NCBI RefSeq assembly: GCF_003149515.1
Contig: NZ_CP029145.1
Location: 3,782,001-3,846,000, forward strand
Length of the DNA stretch: 64,000 nucleotides
Direction of reading: 5' to 3'
DNA from: Hymenobacter nivis
Lineage (GTDB): Bacteria > Bacteroidota > Bacteroidia > Cytophagales > Hymenobacteraceae
The notes beneath the pieces are model-generated. The model did not search any database. It was given only the letters and a program-made list of their open reading frames with translations, and was not told where the DNA came from. Position 1 is the first letter of the stretch, and every line of letters starts with the position of its first letter. The position numbers and the translations under genes are program-made. This document shows positions 36,562 through 44,731 of the stretch, piece by piece.

Positions 36562-37719
36562 CTATGGCCAGAAGCTTGGTTTTACGTTGGTGCCCCGCAG
36601 GCGGCAGTCCACGCAGCCCGCCGAAGCCCCGCTGTACCCCATCAAGGTCCCGTCTCTGCTATTGTACAGCTCCTCGAGGGGCAGCGACGTGGGGCTGCTG
36701 AAGTACGATTGGGCGGCGCTCAGGCGCACGGTATCGGGCGGGACGCACGTTTCGTAGCCGGTTTGGAACTTGATGGAGCGCGGAAACGAGCTGTTGTCGA
36801 TGAACAAGCGCCGCTCCGTGACGGTGGTGGCCCCCACGTAGCCCAGCACCGGCTCGGCGGCGTCCTGGAGGCAGTGCACGTTGCCGGTGAGCTGCGTGGG
36901 CAGCGGGTCGAACAGGGTGCCGATGTCTTCCGTGTTCTTTTTTAGCTTTTCCCAATAGGCGTATTCCTCCGGGGTTTGGGCGTATTGCCGCACCAGCACG
37001 CTGTACTTGATGCGCAGCTTCGCGGAGTTTTCCGGCAGCGAAACCACGGGGAAATTGGCTACTACGTCCTGGCTCAGCGCCGTGGTTTTGCCCAGCGGAA
37101 TGGTGGTGGAGGGGGCCGTGGCCCAGCAGTGGTAGATGTCTTCCGTCCGCGGTTCTATGACGCGGGTATTCGGGTTGTACATTAAAAACGACGGGTAGGC
37201 CGACCGGAATTCCCACGTTTCAACGTAGGTCCAGCGGTAGTAGCGCGTAGCGCTGGTGGCGTCGTGGGCACTCACTTGCACGTGCACGCCCAGGGCGTCC
37301 CGGTCCCACGACAGGTTGTCGATGGGCGGGGCCAGCTTGGCCGCCACCAGGTCCGATTCGTAGTCGCGGCCGGCGGCGGTGTGCAGGTGCAGCTGGTACT
37401 TGCGGGCGGGGCTCAGGTACAGAAAGGCCGAGGCGTAGGTGCCGGCCCCCAGCTCGGCGAGCGGGTAGCGGGCCCCGGCGTCGTCCTGGAGGTAGCCGGT
37501 GGCCCGCGTTTCGGCCGGCGGCGGCACGGGGTCGTTCAGGCCCTTGGTGCGCGAGAGCCGGATGGTGCTGATGCCCTGGAGGTTGACGAAGCCATCAACG
37601 ACTAGGTAGCTATTGGGCGCGCTGATGACGTCGGGCGCGTAGGGCTCGACGCACCCCGCCAGCCCCGCCCCCAGCGCCACGGCCAGGGCCCCCGAAAAAC
37701 ACTTTCTCAAACGCAGCAT
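36562..37719 (-). CDS. DUF4249-family lipoprotein
   Basis: A 385-residue lipoprotein with signal and lipobox LAGC (Cys at 23). The opening CVEPYAPDVISAPNSYLVVD is typical of DUF4249, continuing VVDGFVNLQGISTIRLSRTK. Four Cys in the last third may pair. DUF4249 genes usually follow a TonB-dependent receptor, as here (8 bp apart), and the protein probably lies at the outer membrane as an accessory to import. The ligand is unknown. Confidence 0.9.
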   Translation of the reverse strand: MLRLRKCFSGALAVALGAGLAGCVEPYAPDVISAPNSYLVVDGFVNLQGISTIRLSRTKGLNDPVPPPAETRATGYLQDDAGARYPLAELGAGTYASAFLYLSPARKYQLHLHTAAGRDYESDLVAAKLAPPIDNLSWDRDALGVHVQVSAHDATSATRYYRWTYVETWEFRSAYPSFLMYNPNTRVIEPRTEDIYHCWATAPSTTIPLGKTTALSQDVVANFPVVSLPENSAKLRIKYSVLVRQYAQTPEEYAYWEKLKKNTEDIGTLFDPLPTQLTGNVHCLQDAAEPVLGYVGATTVTERRLFIDNSSFPRSIKFQTGYETCVPPDTVRLSAAQSYFSSPTSLPLEELYNSRDGTLMGYSGASAGCVDCRLRGTNVKPSFWP

Positions 37720-37727
37720 GGCGGCAG

Positions 37728-40511
37728 TTAAAACTTGAAATTGTAGGTGACCGACGGAATGGGCTGGCCGAAGAGTGAGAGCTGGTAGCCCGAAATTTTA
37801 CCGTCCACCGACTTGAAATACACCGAGTACGGATTTTTGCGGCCGGTCAGGTTGTACACCGAAACCGTCCAGGAGCTGCGGGCCAGCCGCTTCACCTTGT
37901 GGCCGCCCTCGATGTTGAGCGCAAAGTCAACCCGGTAGAAGTCGGGCACCCGGTAGGCGTTGCGGTCGGAGTAATACACCCGCTCGGCCCCGCCGATGAC
38001 GTACGTGGCCAGCGGCAGCGTAATGGGCCGGCCGGTGGAGTAGTTGAAGTTGAGCGACGTGCTGAAGCGCCTACTGAAACGGTAGTTGCCCACCAGCGTC
38101 ACGTCGTGCGGCTTGTCGAAGTTGCTGGGGTAGTAGTTACCCCCGTTGATGCGCTCGGCCGGCGTGCCCGGGTTCACCCGCACCAGCGAGCGGGCGTAGG
38201 TGTAGCTCAGCCAGCCGTTAATTTTGCCCGTTATCTTCTTGATGGACAGCTCCACCCCGTAGGCCTTGCCCTCGGCGTTCACCAGGTCGGTTTCGAGGTG
38301 GTGGTTGAGCAGCAGCGAGGCCCCGCTTTTGTAGTCTACGAAGTCGTGCACGGCCTTGTAGTAGGTCTCGACCGACGTCTCAATGGTGTTGTGCTTGAAG
38401 TTGTGGTAGTAGCCCAGCGCCACCTGGTCGCCCACCTGGGGCCGGATGTAGGCGTCGCTCAGCTTCCAGATGTCGGTGGGCGACACCGTGGCCGTATTCG
38501 ACAACTGGCTGATGTACTGGCGCGTGCGGTTGTAGCTGGCCTTCACCGAGGCGTTGTCGGCCAGCGCGTACCGCACCGACACCCGGTACTCGGGGCCGTG
38601 GTAGGTGGCCACGGCGGCCCCCGCGCCGTAGTGCAGCGTGTCGCGGGCCCCGCCGGGCGAGGGCGGCTCGCCGGGGGCGTACTGGGCCACGTCGCGGGGC
38701 CCCAGCGCCTGGTAGAGCGAGTAGCGCAGGCCCAGGTACACGGCCAGCCGGGGCGTCAGGTTGAGCTGATCCGACACGTAAAGGGCGCTTTCCTGGGCCT
38801 GCTCGTGGGCCAGCGCGTCGGGCAAAATCAGCGACGCGCTGCCCAGCGGGGCCAGCGTGCCGGGCGCGGTGCGGTAGCGCAGGGTGCTGCCCCCAAACTC
38901 GACGGTGTGCGTGGCGTTGTGGAAGTAGCTGAAATCGGCCTGGAGGCCCACCTGGCCGATGCCAAAGGTCAGGGCCGAGGCGTTTACCGGGATTTTGTCG
39001 TTCGTGATGCGGTACTGGTACTGGCTGGCGGTGCCGGTCAGCACGCCGTACAGCTTGTTGCCGAAGATGTGCTTCCACTTCAGGCTGGCGGCCCGGTTGT
39101 CGTAGGCATACGCCGTGTCGGCGGCCAGCTTAAACCGGTCGTGGCTGAGGTAGCCGGTGGCGTACACGGTGTTGTTGGCGTTGAACTGGTGCGTGATGTG
39201 GGCGCTCACGTCATAAAACGAAGCCGCGCTTTGGCGCAGCGCCTGGCTCGGCAGCGTGTGCAGCAGCCAGTCGGAATACGAAGTGCGGCCCCCGATGATG
39301 AACGAGCTTTTGCCCTTGGCCAGGGGCCCCTCCAGGGTGAGGTGGCTGGTGAGCAGCCCGATACCGCCCGTGCCGGCAAACTGCTTGTTGTTGCCGTCGC
39401 GGGTGGCAATGTCGAGCACCGACGAGATGCGCCCGCCGTAGCGGGCCGGAATGGCGCTTTTGTACAGCTCCACCGATTTGAGCAGGTCGGAGTTGAAGGC
39501 CGAAAAGAAGCCGAACAGGTGCGAGGGGTTGTAAATCGTCGCGTCGTTGAAGAGAATCAGGTTCTGGTCGGTGGCCCCGCCGCGCACGCTGATGCCGGTG
39601 CTGCCCTCGCCGATGGTTTTCACGCCGGGCAGCAGCATCACCACCCGCAGCACGTCGATTTCGCCGAAGGCCGTGGGCACCTGGCGCAGGGTCTTGATGT
39701 CGAGCCGCTCCAGGCCCATCTGCATACCGGCCACGTTCTTGTCCTTCTCCGCCTCCACCAGCACTTCCTTGAGCGCGGTGATGTCCTCGGCCACTTCCAC
39801 GTCCAGCTGGCCGTCGGCGCGCAGCACAATCCGGCGCTGGGTATTCTTAATGCCGATGCCCCGGATGTTCAGCACGTGGGGCCCCACGGGCAGCGTAAGG
39901 GAGTAGTACCCAAACTGGTCGGTGGTCGCCCCGATGGCCGGCGACACGACGTACACCGCCGCCCCCAGCACCGGCTCGCCCGATTTGGCCTCCCGGATGT
40001 GGCCCGCCAGGGTAGCCCGGCCGGTGCCGGCCGCGCTCGCCGGGCCAATCTCGTAGAGCCGCGCCGGGGCGTCGGTTCCGCGGGCCGTGGCCGCGGGGGC
40101 CCCCGGCCCGGTGGCGGGGGCGCTGCTGGCTACGGCCCCGGGGGCCCCGGGGGCCCCGGGGGCCCCTTGGAAGTAGCCGTCCGGCAGGGCGGTGGGCACG
40201 GCCGCGCCGGCCGTGAGGAACACGTTGTGCTCCTCGTCGATGGCGAACCGCAGCGCCGTGGGCCCTAGGGCCTGCTGCAACACGCTGGCCAGCGGCTGGC
40301 CCTGCGCCTGCACCGTGAGCCGCACGCCCCGCACGGCCACCGAATCGAAGAAAAAGCGGTACGGGGTCTGGGCTTCAATCCGCCGCGCAAACGCTTCTAC
40401 GCTCAGGTCCTGGAAGTTACCGCTGACGAGGGGCGCCGGGGCCTGGGCGTAGCAACAGAAGCTGCTGGCCCCCAGCAGGGCCATTAGAACAAGCGCATAG
40501 AGGTGTTTCAT
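37728..40511 (-). CDS. TonB-dependent receptor with STN and carboxypeptidase-like N-terminal domains
   Basis: A 927-residue outer-membrane receptor. After the signal peptide come an STN domain (about 32-95, FQDLSVEAFARRIEAQTPYR), a low-complexity linker with GAPGAPGAPGA (about 116-126), a carboxypeptidase-regulatory-like beta domain (LAGHIREAKSGEPVLGAAVY), the plug (GGATDQNLILFNDATIYNPS, about 310-330) and a barrel ending in aromatic FGQPIPSVTYNFKF. STN hints at sigma/anti-sigma signalling, although no such genes are adjacent. No SusD neighbour, so glycan import of the Sus type is not indicated. Confidence 0.92.
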   Translation of the reverse strand: MKHLYALVLMALLGASSFCCYAQAPAPLVSGNFQDLSVEAFARRIEAQTPYRFFFDSVAVRGVRLTVQAQGQPLASVLQQALGPTALRFAIDEEHNVFLTAGAAVPTALPDGYFQGAPGAPGAPGAVASSAPATGPGAPAATARGTDAPARLYEIGPASAAGTGRATLAGHIREAKSGEPVLGAAVYVVSPAIGATTDQFGYYSLTLPVGPHVLNIRGIGIKNTQRRIVLRADGQLDVEVAEDITALKEVLVEAEKDKNVAGMQMGLERLDIKTLRQVPTAFGEIDVLRVVMLLPGVKTIGEGSTGISVRGGATDQNLILFNDATIYNPSHLFGFFSAFNSDLLKSVELYKSAIPARYGGRISSVLDIATRDGNNKQFAGTGGIGLLTSHLTLEGPLAKGKSSFIIGGRTSYSDWLLHTLPSQALRQSAASFYDVSAHITHQFNANNTVYATGYLSHDRFKLAADTAYAYDNRAASLKWKHIFGNKLYGVLTGTASQYQYRITNDKIPVNASALTFGIGQVGLQADFSYFHNATHTVEFGGSTLRYRTAPGTLAPLGSASLILPDALAHEQAQESALYVSDQLNLTPRLAVYLGLRYSLYQALGPRDVAQYAPGEPPSPGGARDTLHYGAGAAVATYHGPEYRVSVRYALADNASVKASYNRTRQYISQLSNTATVSPTDIWKLSDAYIRPQVGDQVALGYYHNFKHNTIETSVETYYKAVHDFVDYKSGASLLLNHHLETDLVNAEGKAYGVELSIKKITGKINGWLSYTYARSLVRVNPGTPAERINGGNYYPSNFDKPHDVTLVGNYRFSRRFSTSLNFNYSTGRPITLPLATYVIGGAERVYYSDRNAYRVPDFYRVDFALNIEGGHKVKRLARSSWTVSVYNLTGRKNPYSVYFKSVDGKISGYQLSLFGQPIPSVTYNFKF
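40134..40167. repeat. 9-bp GGCCCCGGG tandem repeat in the receptor linker
   Basis: Nearly four copies of GGCCCCGGG are read in frame as Gly-Ala-Pro repeats in the linker between STN and the beta domain of the receptor. It is an expansion of the GGGGCCCC word common in this genome. Confidence 0.8.
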
Positions 40512-40554
40512 GCATGCAAAACCGGGTAGAGGATGCTGGTGGGCGGTGAGCGGG

Positions 40555-41301
40555 TTAGGGGGTGCTGGCCGTGGGGGGCGGGGCTAGGGTGGCGTAGTAG
40601 CGCACCACGGCCGCGATGGAAAGCTCGCGGCTGGCGGCTCTAAACGTCAGCTTTTGCGCTCTAATGTAGGCACGCAGGGGCCCCTTGCTTTCCGGAAATA
40701 AGCGCAGCAGTTCCTTGGCTCTGCTGACGGGGTAGTAGTGGCGGTTTTTATAGAGAAAAACCTCGTCTATTTGGGATATTTCGCCCTGCATGCCTTCTAA
40801 GGTGGCGCGCGTCTGCACGTCTTTGCGGCGGGCGGCCAGCACCCGCACGGGGCCCTCCACCAGCAGGTCGTAGTAGCCCGTCGGTGCGGGCGAGCCGGCG
40901 GAGTCGGCCACCAGGCGAATGAAGGTGTGGCCCCCCAGGGCAAACCGTACCACTTTTTCGTTCACCAGGTACATCTCCGTAACGCCCGGCGGCACCCGCA
41001 GCACCAGCTGGCCTAGCACCAGGTCGTAGCGCAGGGGCACGCCGGTGTACGTGTTGCCGTCGTAGTCCACGGTGGCCAGCTGCGGCGTGGCCGACTCAAA
41101 AAAAGGCTGCCCTTTGACGAAGGACTCGATGCGGCCCGCGTAGGCGGGGCCGTTGTACAGGCGCGACTCGACGCCCAGGGCCGCTGCGTAGCGCTGGCCC
41201 AAGGCCGCCAGGGCGCTGGAATCGGGGCCCGCGGCCTGGCCCAAGGCCTTATTGCTCAGTAGTAATACGAAGCACAGGCAGCAAAGCAGCGGGGTTCTCA
41301 T
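40555..41301 (-). CDS. exported protein of unknown function
   Basis: A 248-residue protein with signal peptide LLCCLCFVLLLSNKALGQ. The body has alternating polar and hydrophobic segments and a DYDGNTYTGVPLRYDLVLGQ stretch. It looks like a periplasmic or surface beta protein. It is the first gene before the TonB receptor (43 bp gap), so probably part of the same unit. I cannot assign a family. Confidence 0.7.
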   Translation of the reverse strand: MRTPLLCCLCFVLLLSNKALGQAAGPDSSALAALGQRYAAALGVESRLYNGPAYAGRIESFVKGQPFFESATPQLATVDYDGNTYTGVPLRYDLVLGQLVLRVPPGVTEMYLVNEKVVRFALGGHTFIRLVADSAGSPAPTGYYDLLVEGPVRVLAARRKDVQTRATLEGMQGEISQIDEVFLYKNRHYYPVSRAKELLRLFPESKGPLRAYIRAQKLTFRAASRELSIAAVVRYYATLAPPPTASTP

Positions 41302-41645
41302 GCGAAGTAGCTGGGCCGGGCCCCTGGGTTGAAGCGTGGGCGCGGGCCCCTAAAACTATGTCAGTGCCGGAACATACAGGATGCCCACAGTGCCGCCACG
41401 GTTGCACGGGCCTGGGGCGCCGGTAAAATTTAAAGGCCAGGACCGTTTAGCCCTCCGCTGCTGCTCGCGGCTTGCTGCCTTCCTCGGACGAGAGCCGGAC
41501 GGCTGGCGGAAATTTGCGTGGGCCGTCTGGCCGTCGTGTGGGCCCGGGCGGCGAATATTTTTATCCCGCGGGCTACTTCTGTCCGTAATTTGCTGTTCGT
41601 TCTGGTCAGCAGCTCGTAAAATTAAATCCTTATCCCCCTCGCTCC
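41302..41645. other. 344-bp intergenic region without a recognised gene
   Basis: The gap lies between divergent genes and should hold promoters for both. No exact TAnnTTTG box was found; GTAATTTGC at about 41586 is one base short of the consensus spacing. No repeat or RNA structure was recognised. Confidence 0.5.
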
Positions 41646-41969
41646 ATGAAGCTCCGCATCGAAGACGACACTCTCCGCCTGCGCTTGTCCGACGCCGAAG
41701 TGCGGGAGTTTGCGGCCACGGGCCGGGTAGTGGCGGCGGTGCACTTCGGGGCCGCGGCGGGCCAGCAGCTGACCTACGCCCTGGAGCGCGCCGAGGCCCC
41801 CGCCGTGGGCGTGCGCTACGCGCCCGGGGCCCTCACGGTGCTGGTGCCCGGGGCCCTGGCCGACGCCTGGACCGGCACCGCCCAAAATGGCTTTTCGGAG
41901 CACGTGGCATTGGCCGATGCCCAGCAGCTGCGTATCTTAGTAGAAAAAGACCTCGACTGCCGCCACTAA
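41646..41969 (+). CDS. DUF7009-like small protein
   Basis: A 107-residue soluble protein starting MKLRIEDDTLRLRLSDAEVR and containing TYALERAE and QNGFSEHVALADAQQLRILV. This matches my memory of a small conserved family (DUF7009) found beside molybdoenzyme genes; a weak identification. It lies 52 bp before the YdeP-like gene on the same strand. It ends EKDLDCRH with one Cys and one His, which could bind metal, though this is speculative. Confidence 0.7.
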   Translation: MKLRIEDDTLRLRLSDAEVREFAATGRVVAAVHFGAAAGQQLTYALERAEAPAVGVRYAPGALTVLVPGALADAWTGTAQNGFSEHVALADAQQLRILVEKDLDCRH

Positions 41970-42021
41970 CCACAGCGACTCATAAATATATCATTCATAC
42001 GCTTTCAGCCTGTCCCACCCC

Positions 42022-44583
42022 ATGGAAGATTCTCCCACCAACGACCCCAGCAAAGCCGGCAAAGCTGAGCAGCAAGGAGCCCAAGACAATAAGCCCAAGA
42101 GCGGCGAACGCGCGGAGCAGGGCGAAGCGCCCGCCCCCGACCACTACCGCCCCGACCCCCAGATGGACCGCGACCAAACCCACATTCCGGCCCCCGACAA
42201 CACGGGCGCCAAGTACCAGTACCCCGTGCTGGCCCAGCCCCCCGAGGCGCTGACCGGCCTGAAGCTGGAGCCGCGCATGAAAATCGCCGCCGGCGTCACG
42301 GCCGTTATCAAGTCGATGGAGTTCAGCTGGACCGAGGGCGGCGTGAACCGCGGCACCCGGGGCCTGCTGAAAATGAACCAGAAGGACGGCTTCGACTGCT
42401 CGAGCTGCGCCTGGCCCGATCCCGACGACCACCGCTCGTTTGCCGAGTTTTGCGAGAACGGCGCCAAGGCCACGGCCTCCGACGCCGACGACCGGGCGGC
42501 GGGCCCCGAGTTTTTTGCCAAGCACAGCCTGGCCGACCTCTCGCGCATGACCGACCGCGACCAGAACAACTCCGGCCGCCTCACGCACCCCATGGTGAAG
42601 CGCCCCGGCGGTACCCACTACGAGCCCATCGAGTGGCCCGAGGCGTTCGATATTATTGGTAAAGAGCTGAACGCGCTGGCCTCGCCCGACGAGGCAATTT
42701 TCTACACCTCGGGTAAGGTGCCCAACGAGCCGGCTTTCTTGTTTCAATTATTTGCCAAGCAGTTCGGCACCAATAATTTGCCCGACTGCTCCAACATGTG
42801 CCACGAGAGCAGCGGCGCGGCCCTAAGCCCCACGCTGGGCCTGGGCAAGGGCTCCGTTACGCTCAACGACTTGTACGATGCGGAGGTCATCCTCATCATC
42901 GGCCAAAACCCGGGCACCAACCACCCACGGATGCTGTCGGCGCTGCAAAAGGCTAAGCAAAATGGCGCCAAAATTATCAGCATCAATCCGTTGATTGAAG
43001 CCGGCCTGAACCACTTCAAGAACCCGCAGGACTTCATGAACCCGCTGAAGGCGCTGGGCGTGCTGCTCGGCGACGGTACCACCATCACCGACCTGTTCCT
43101 GCAAGTGCGCGTGGACGGCGACATGGCCCTGCTGCGCGGTATCATGAAGCACCTGTTCGAGGCCGAGGACCGCAACCCGGGCAAGGTGGTCGACCACGAC
43201 TTTGTGAAGGAGTTCACCACGGGTTTCGAGTCGTTCGAGCAGAACATCCGCAACACCAGCTGGGAGGATATCGAGCAAATTAGCGGTATCAGCCGCGCCG
43301 ATTTGCTGGAAGCAGCCAACATGCTGGCTACCAAGCAGAAAATTATCACCTGCTGGGCCATGGGCGTGACGCAGCAGCGCCAGGGCGTGCAAACGATTCA
43401 GGAAATCGTGAACCTGCACCTCATGAAGGGCGCCATCGGCAAGCCCGGCGCGGGCACCTGCCCGGTGCGCGGCCACTCCAACGTGCAGGGCGACCGCACG
43501 ATGGGCGTGTGGGAGCAGCCCACCAAGACGTTCCAGGACGCGCTGGGCAAGGAGTTTAAGTTCCAGCCGCCCTACGAGCACGGCCTCGACGTAGTGGACA
43601 GCCTCAAGGCCATGTACCACGGCAAAACTAAGGTGTACTTCAGCCTGGGCGGCAACCTGCTGGCGGCGGGCCCCGACACCGAGGTCATCGCCGAAGGCAT
43701 GCGCAAGCAGAGCCTGACCGTGTACGTGGGCACCAAGCTCAACCGCGGCCACCTCGTCACGGGCACCACCAGCCTGCTGCTGCCCTGCTTCACGCACCTT
43801 GACATTGACATGCAGAAGGCGGGCCACCAGATGACTTCGTGCGAAAACTCGATGGGCGTGGTGAGCCAGAACAAGGGGGCCCTGGTGCCGCTGCCCGGCC
43901 AGATGCTGAGCGAAGTGGCCATTCTGGCCGGTGTGGCCATTGCCACGCTGGGCCCCGACCGCACCGACGTGGCCGACTGGGTGGCCATGACGGAGAACTA
44001 CGACGTGATCCGCGACCACATTTCGCGCGTGATTCCCGGCTTTGAGAAGTTCAACGAGCAGCTGCGCAAACCCGGCGGCTTCTACCTGCCCAATGGGCCC
44101 CGCGAGCGGAAGTTCACGACCGCCAACGGTATGGCCAACTTCAGCACCACCGAGCTGGAGAAGTACACCCTGGAGCCGGGCCAGCTCGTGCTGATGACCG
44201 TGCGCAGCCACGACCAGTTCAACACGACCATCTACGAGTACAACGACCGCTACCGCGGCATCTACAACGAGCGGCGCGTGCTGTTCATGAACAAGGAAGA
44301 TATTGCTGAGCGCGGCCTCAAGGCCAAGGACCTCATCGACATTACGAGCCACTACGAGGGCGAAGAGCGCACGGTGGAGAAATTCGTAGTGGTGCCCTAC
44401 GAAATTCCGCGCGGCAACGTATCGGCCTACTTCCCCGAGGCCAACCCGCTGGTGCCCATCGCCAGCGTGGCCAAAGTCAGCAACACCCCCACCTCTAAAT
44501 ACGTGGTGGTGACGGTAGCTCCCGCCAAAGTGGGCGCTGCCCCGCAAGTGCGGAAGCCGCGCGCGGAAGCTGTGCCCGCCTAG
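42022..44583 (+). CDS. FdhF/YdeP-family molybdopterin oxidoreductase
   Basis: An 853-residue molybdopterin enzyme of the formate-dehydrogenase-H/YdeP branch. The first 60 residues are a charged low-complexity tail. GFDCSSCAWPDPDDHRSFAE with FCENGAKA (about 132-158) matches the YdeP N-terminal Cys block, and NMCHESSGAALSPTLG (about 258-273) has the Cys expected near molybdenum. Cofactor-binding text follows: LIIGQNPGTNHPRML, GAKIISINPL, GNLLAAGPDTEVI, and the C-terminal MTVRSHDQFNTTIYEYNDRY. There is no Tat signal, so it acts in the cytoplasm. True formate activity is not established for YdeP proteins; acid resistance has been linked to the E. coli relative. Confidence 0.92.
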   Translation: MEDSPTNDPSKAGKAEQQGAQDNKPKSGERAEQGEAPAPDHYRPDPQMDRDQTHIPAPDNTGAKYQYPVLAQPPEALTGLKLEPRMKIAAGVTAVIKSMEFSWTEGGVNRGTRGLLKMNQKDGFDCSSCAWPDPDDHRSFAEFCENGAKATASDADDRAAGPEFFAKHSLADLSRMTDRDQNNSGRLTHPMVKRPGGTHYEPIEWPEAFDIIGKELNALASPDEAIFYTSGKVPNEPAFLFQLFAKQFGTNNLPDCSNMCHESSGAALSPTLGLGKGSVTLNDLYDAEVILIIGQNPGTNHPRMLSALQKAKQNGAKIISINPLIEAGLNHFKNPQDFMNPLKALGVLLGDGTTITDLFLQVRVDGDMALLRGIMKHLFEAEDRNPGKVVDHDFVKEFTTGFESFEQNIRNTSWEDIEQISGISRADLLEAANMLATKQKIITCWAMGVTQQRQGVQTIQEIVNLHLMKGAIGKPGAGTCPVRGHSNVQGDRTMGVWEQPTKTFQDALGKEFKFQPPYEHGLDVVDSLKAMYHGKTKVYFSLGGNLLAAGPDTEVIAEGMRKQSLTVYVGTKLNRGHLVTGTTSLLLPCFTHLDIDMQKAGHQMTSCENSMGVVSQNKGALVPLPGQMLSEVAILAGVAIATLGPDRTDVADWVAMTENYDVIRDHISRVIPGFEKFNEQLRKPGGFYLPNGPRERKFTTANGMANFSTTELEKYTLEPGQLVLMTVRSHDQFNTTIYEYNDRYRGIYNERRVLFMNKEDIAERGLKAKDLIDITSHYEGEERTVEKFVVVPYEIPRGNVSAYFPEANPLVPIASVAKVSNTPTSKYVVVTVAPAKVGAAPQVRKPRAEAVPA

Positions 44584-44608
44584 GGCCCCAGCGGCTTTTT
44601 AGGATGTG

Positions 44609-44645
44609 AAAAAGGCCCTGCTACGTTACGTAGCAGGGCCTTTTT
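44609..44645. terminator. bidirectional rho-independent terminator
   Basis: A 12-bp stem GGCCCTGCTACG/CGTAGCAGGGCC (44614-44625 and 44629-44640) is flanked by five A and five T residues. It lies between the convergent YdeP-like and tamL genes and can stop both. Confidence 0.93.
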
Positions 44646-44731
44646 GTGCCGAAGCTGTTCATTAGAATTCCTGAATAGCTCTGCTGTTTCTAGTTGCCTT
44701 TCGTTGTTACGAGACGCTACCCCTGGGGGCC

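Noticed and set aside
37899..40268. 789-codon open frame on the plus strand
   Set aside because: It lies entirely opposite the TonB receptor gene. It is rich in His, Gly, Val and Arg, has no recognisable domain, and is explained by codon bias of the true gene in GC-rich DNA.
34080..41301. Polysaccharide utilisation locus (Sus type)
   Set aside because: No SusD homologue and no glycoside hydrolase accompany the TonB receptor.
41381..42253. 290-codon open frame on the plus strand
   Set aside because: It overlaps the DUF7009 and YdeP-like genes in another frame and is Arg/Pro-rich without a domain.
42823..44547. 574-codon open frame on the minus strand opposite the YdeP-like gene
   Set aside because: Antisense shadow; the plus strand encodes an unmistakable molybdoenzyme.
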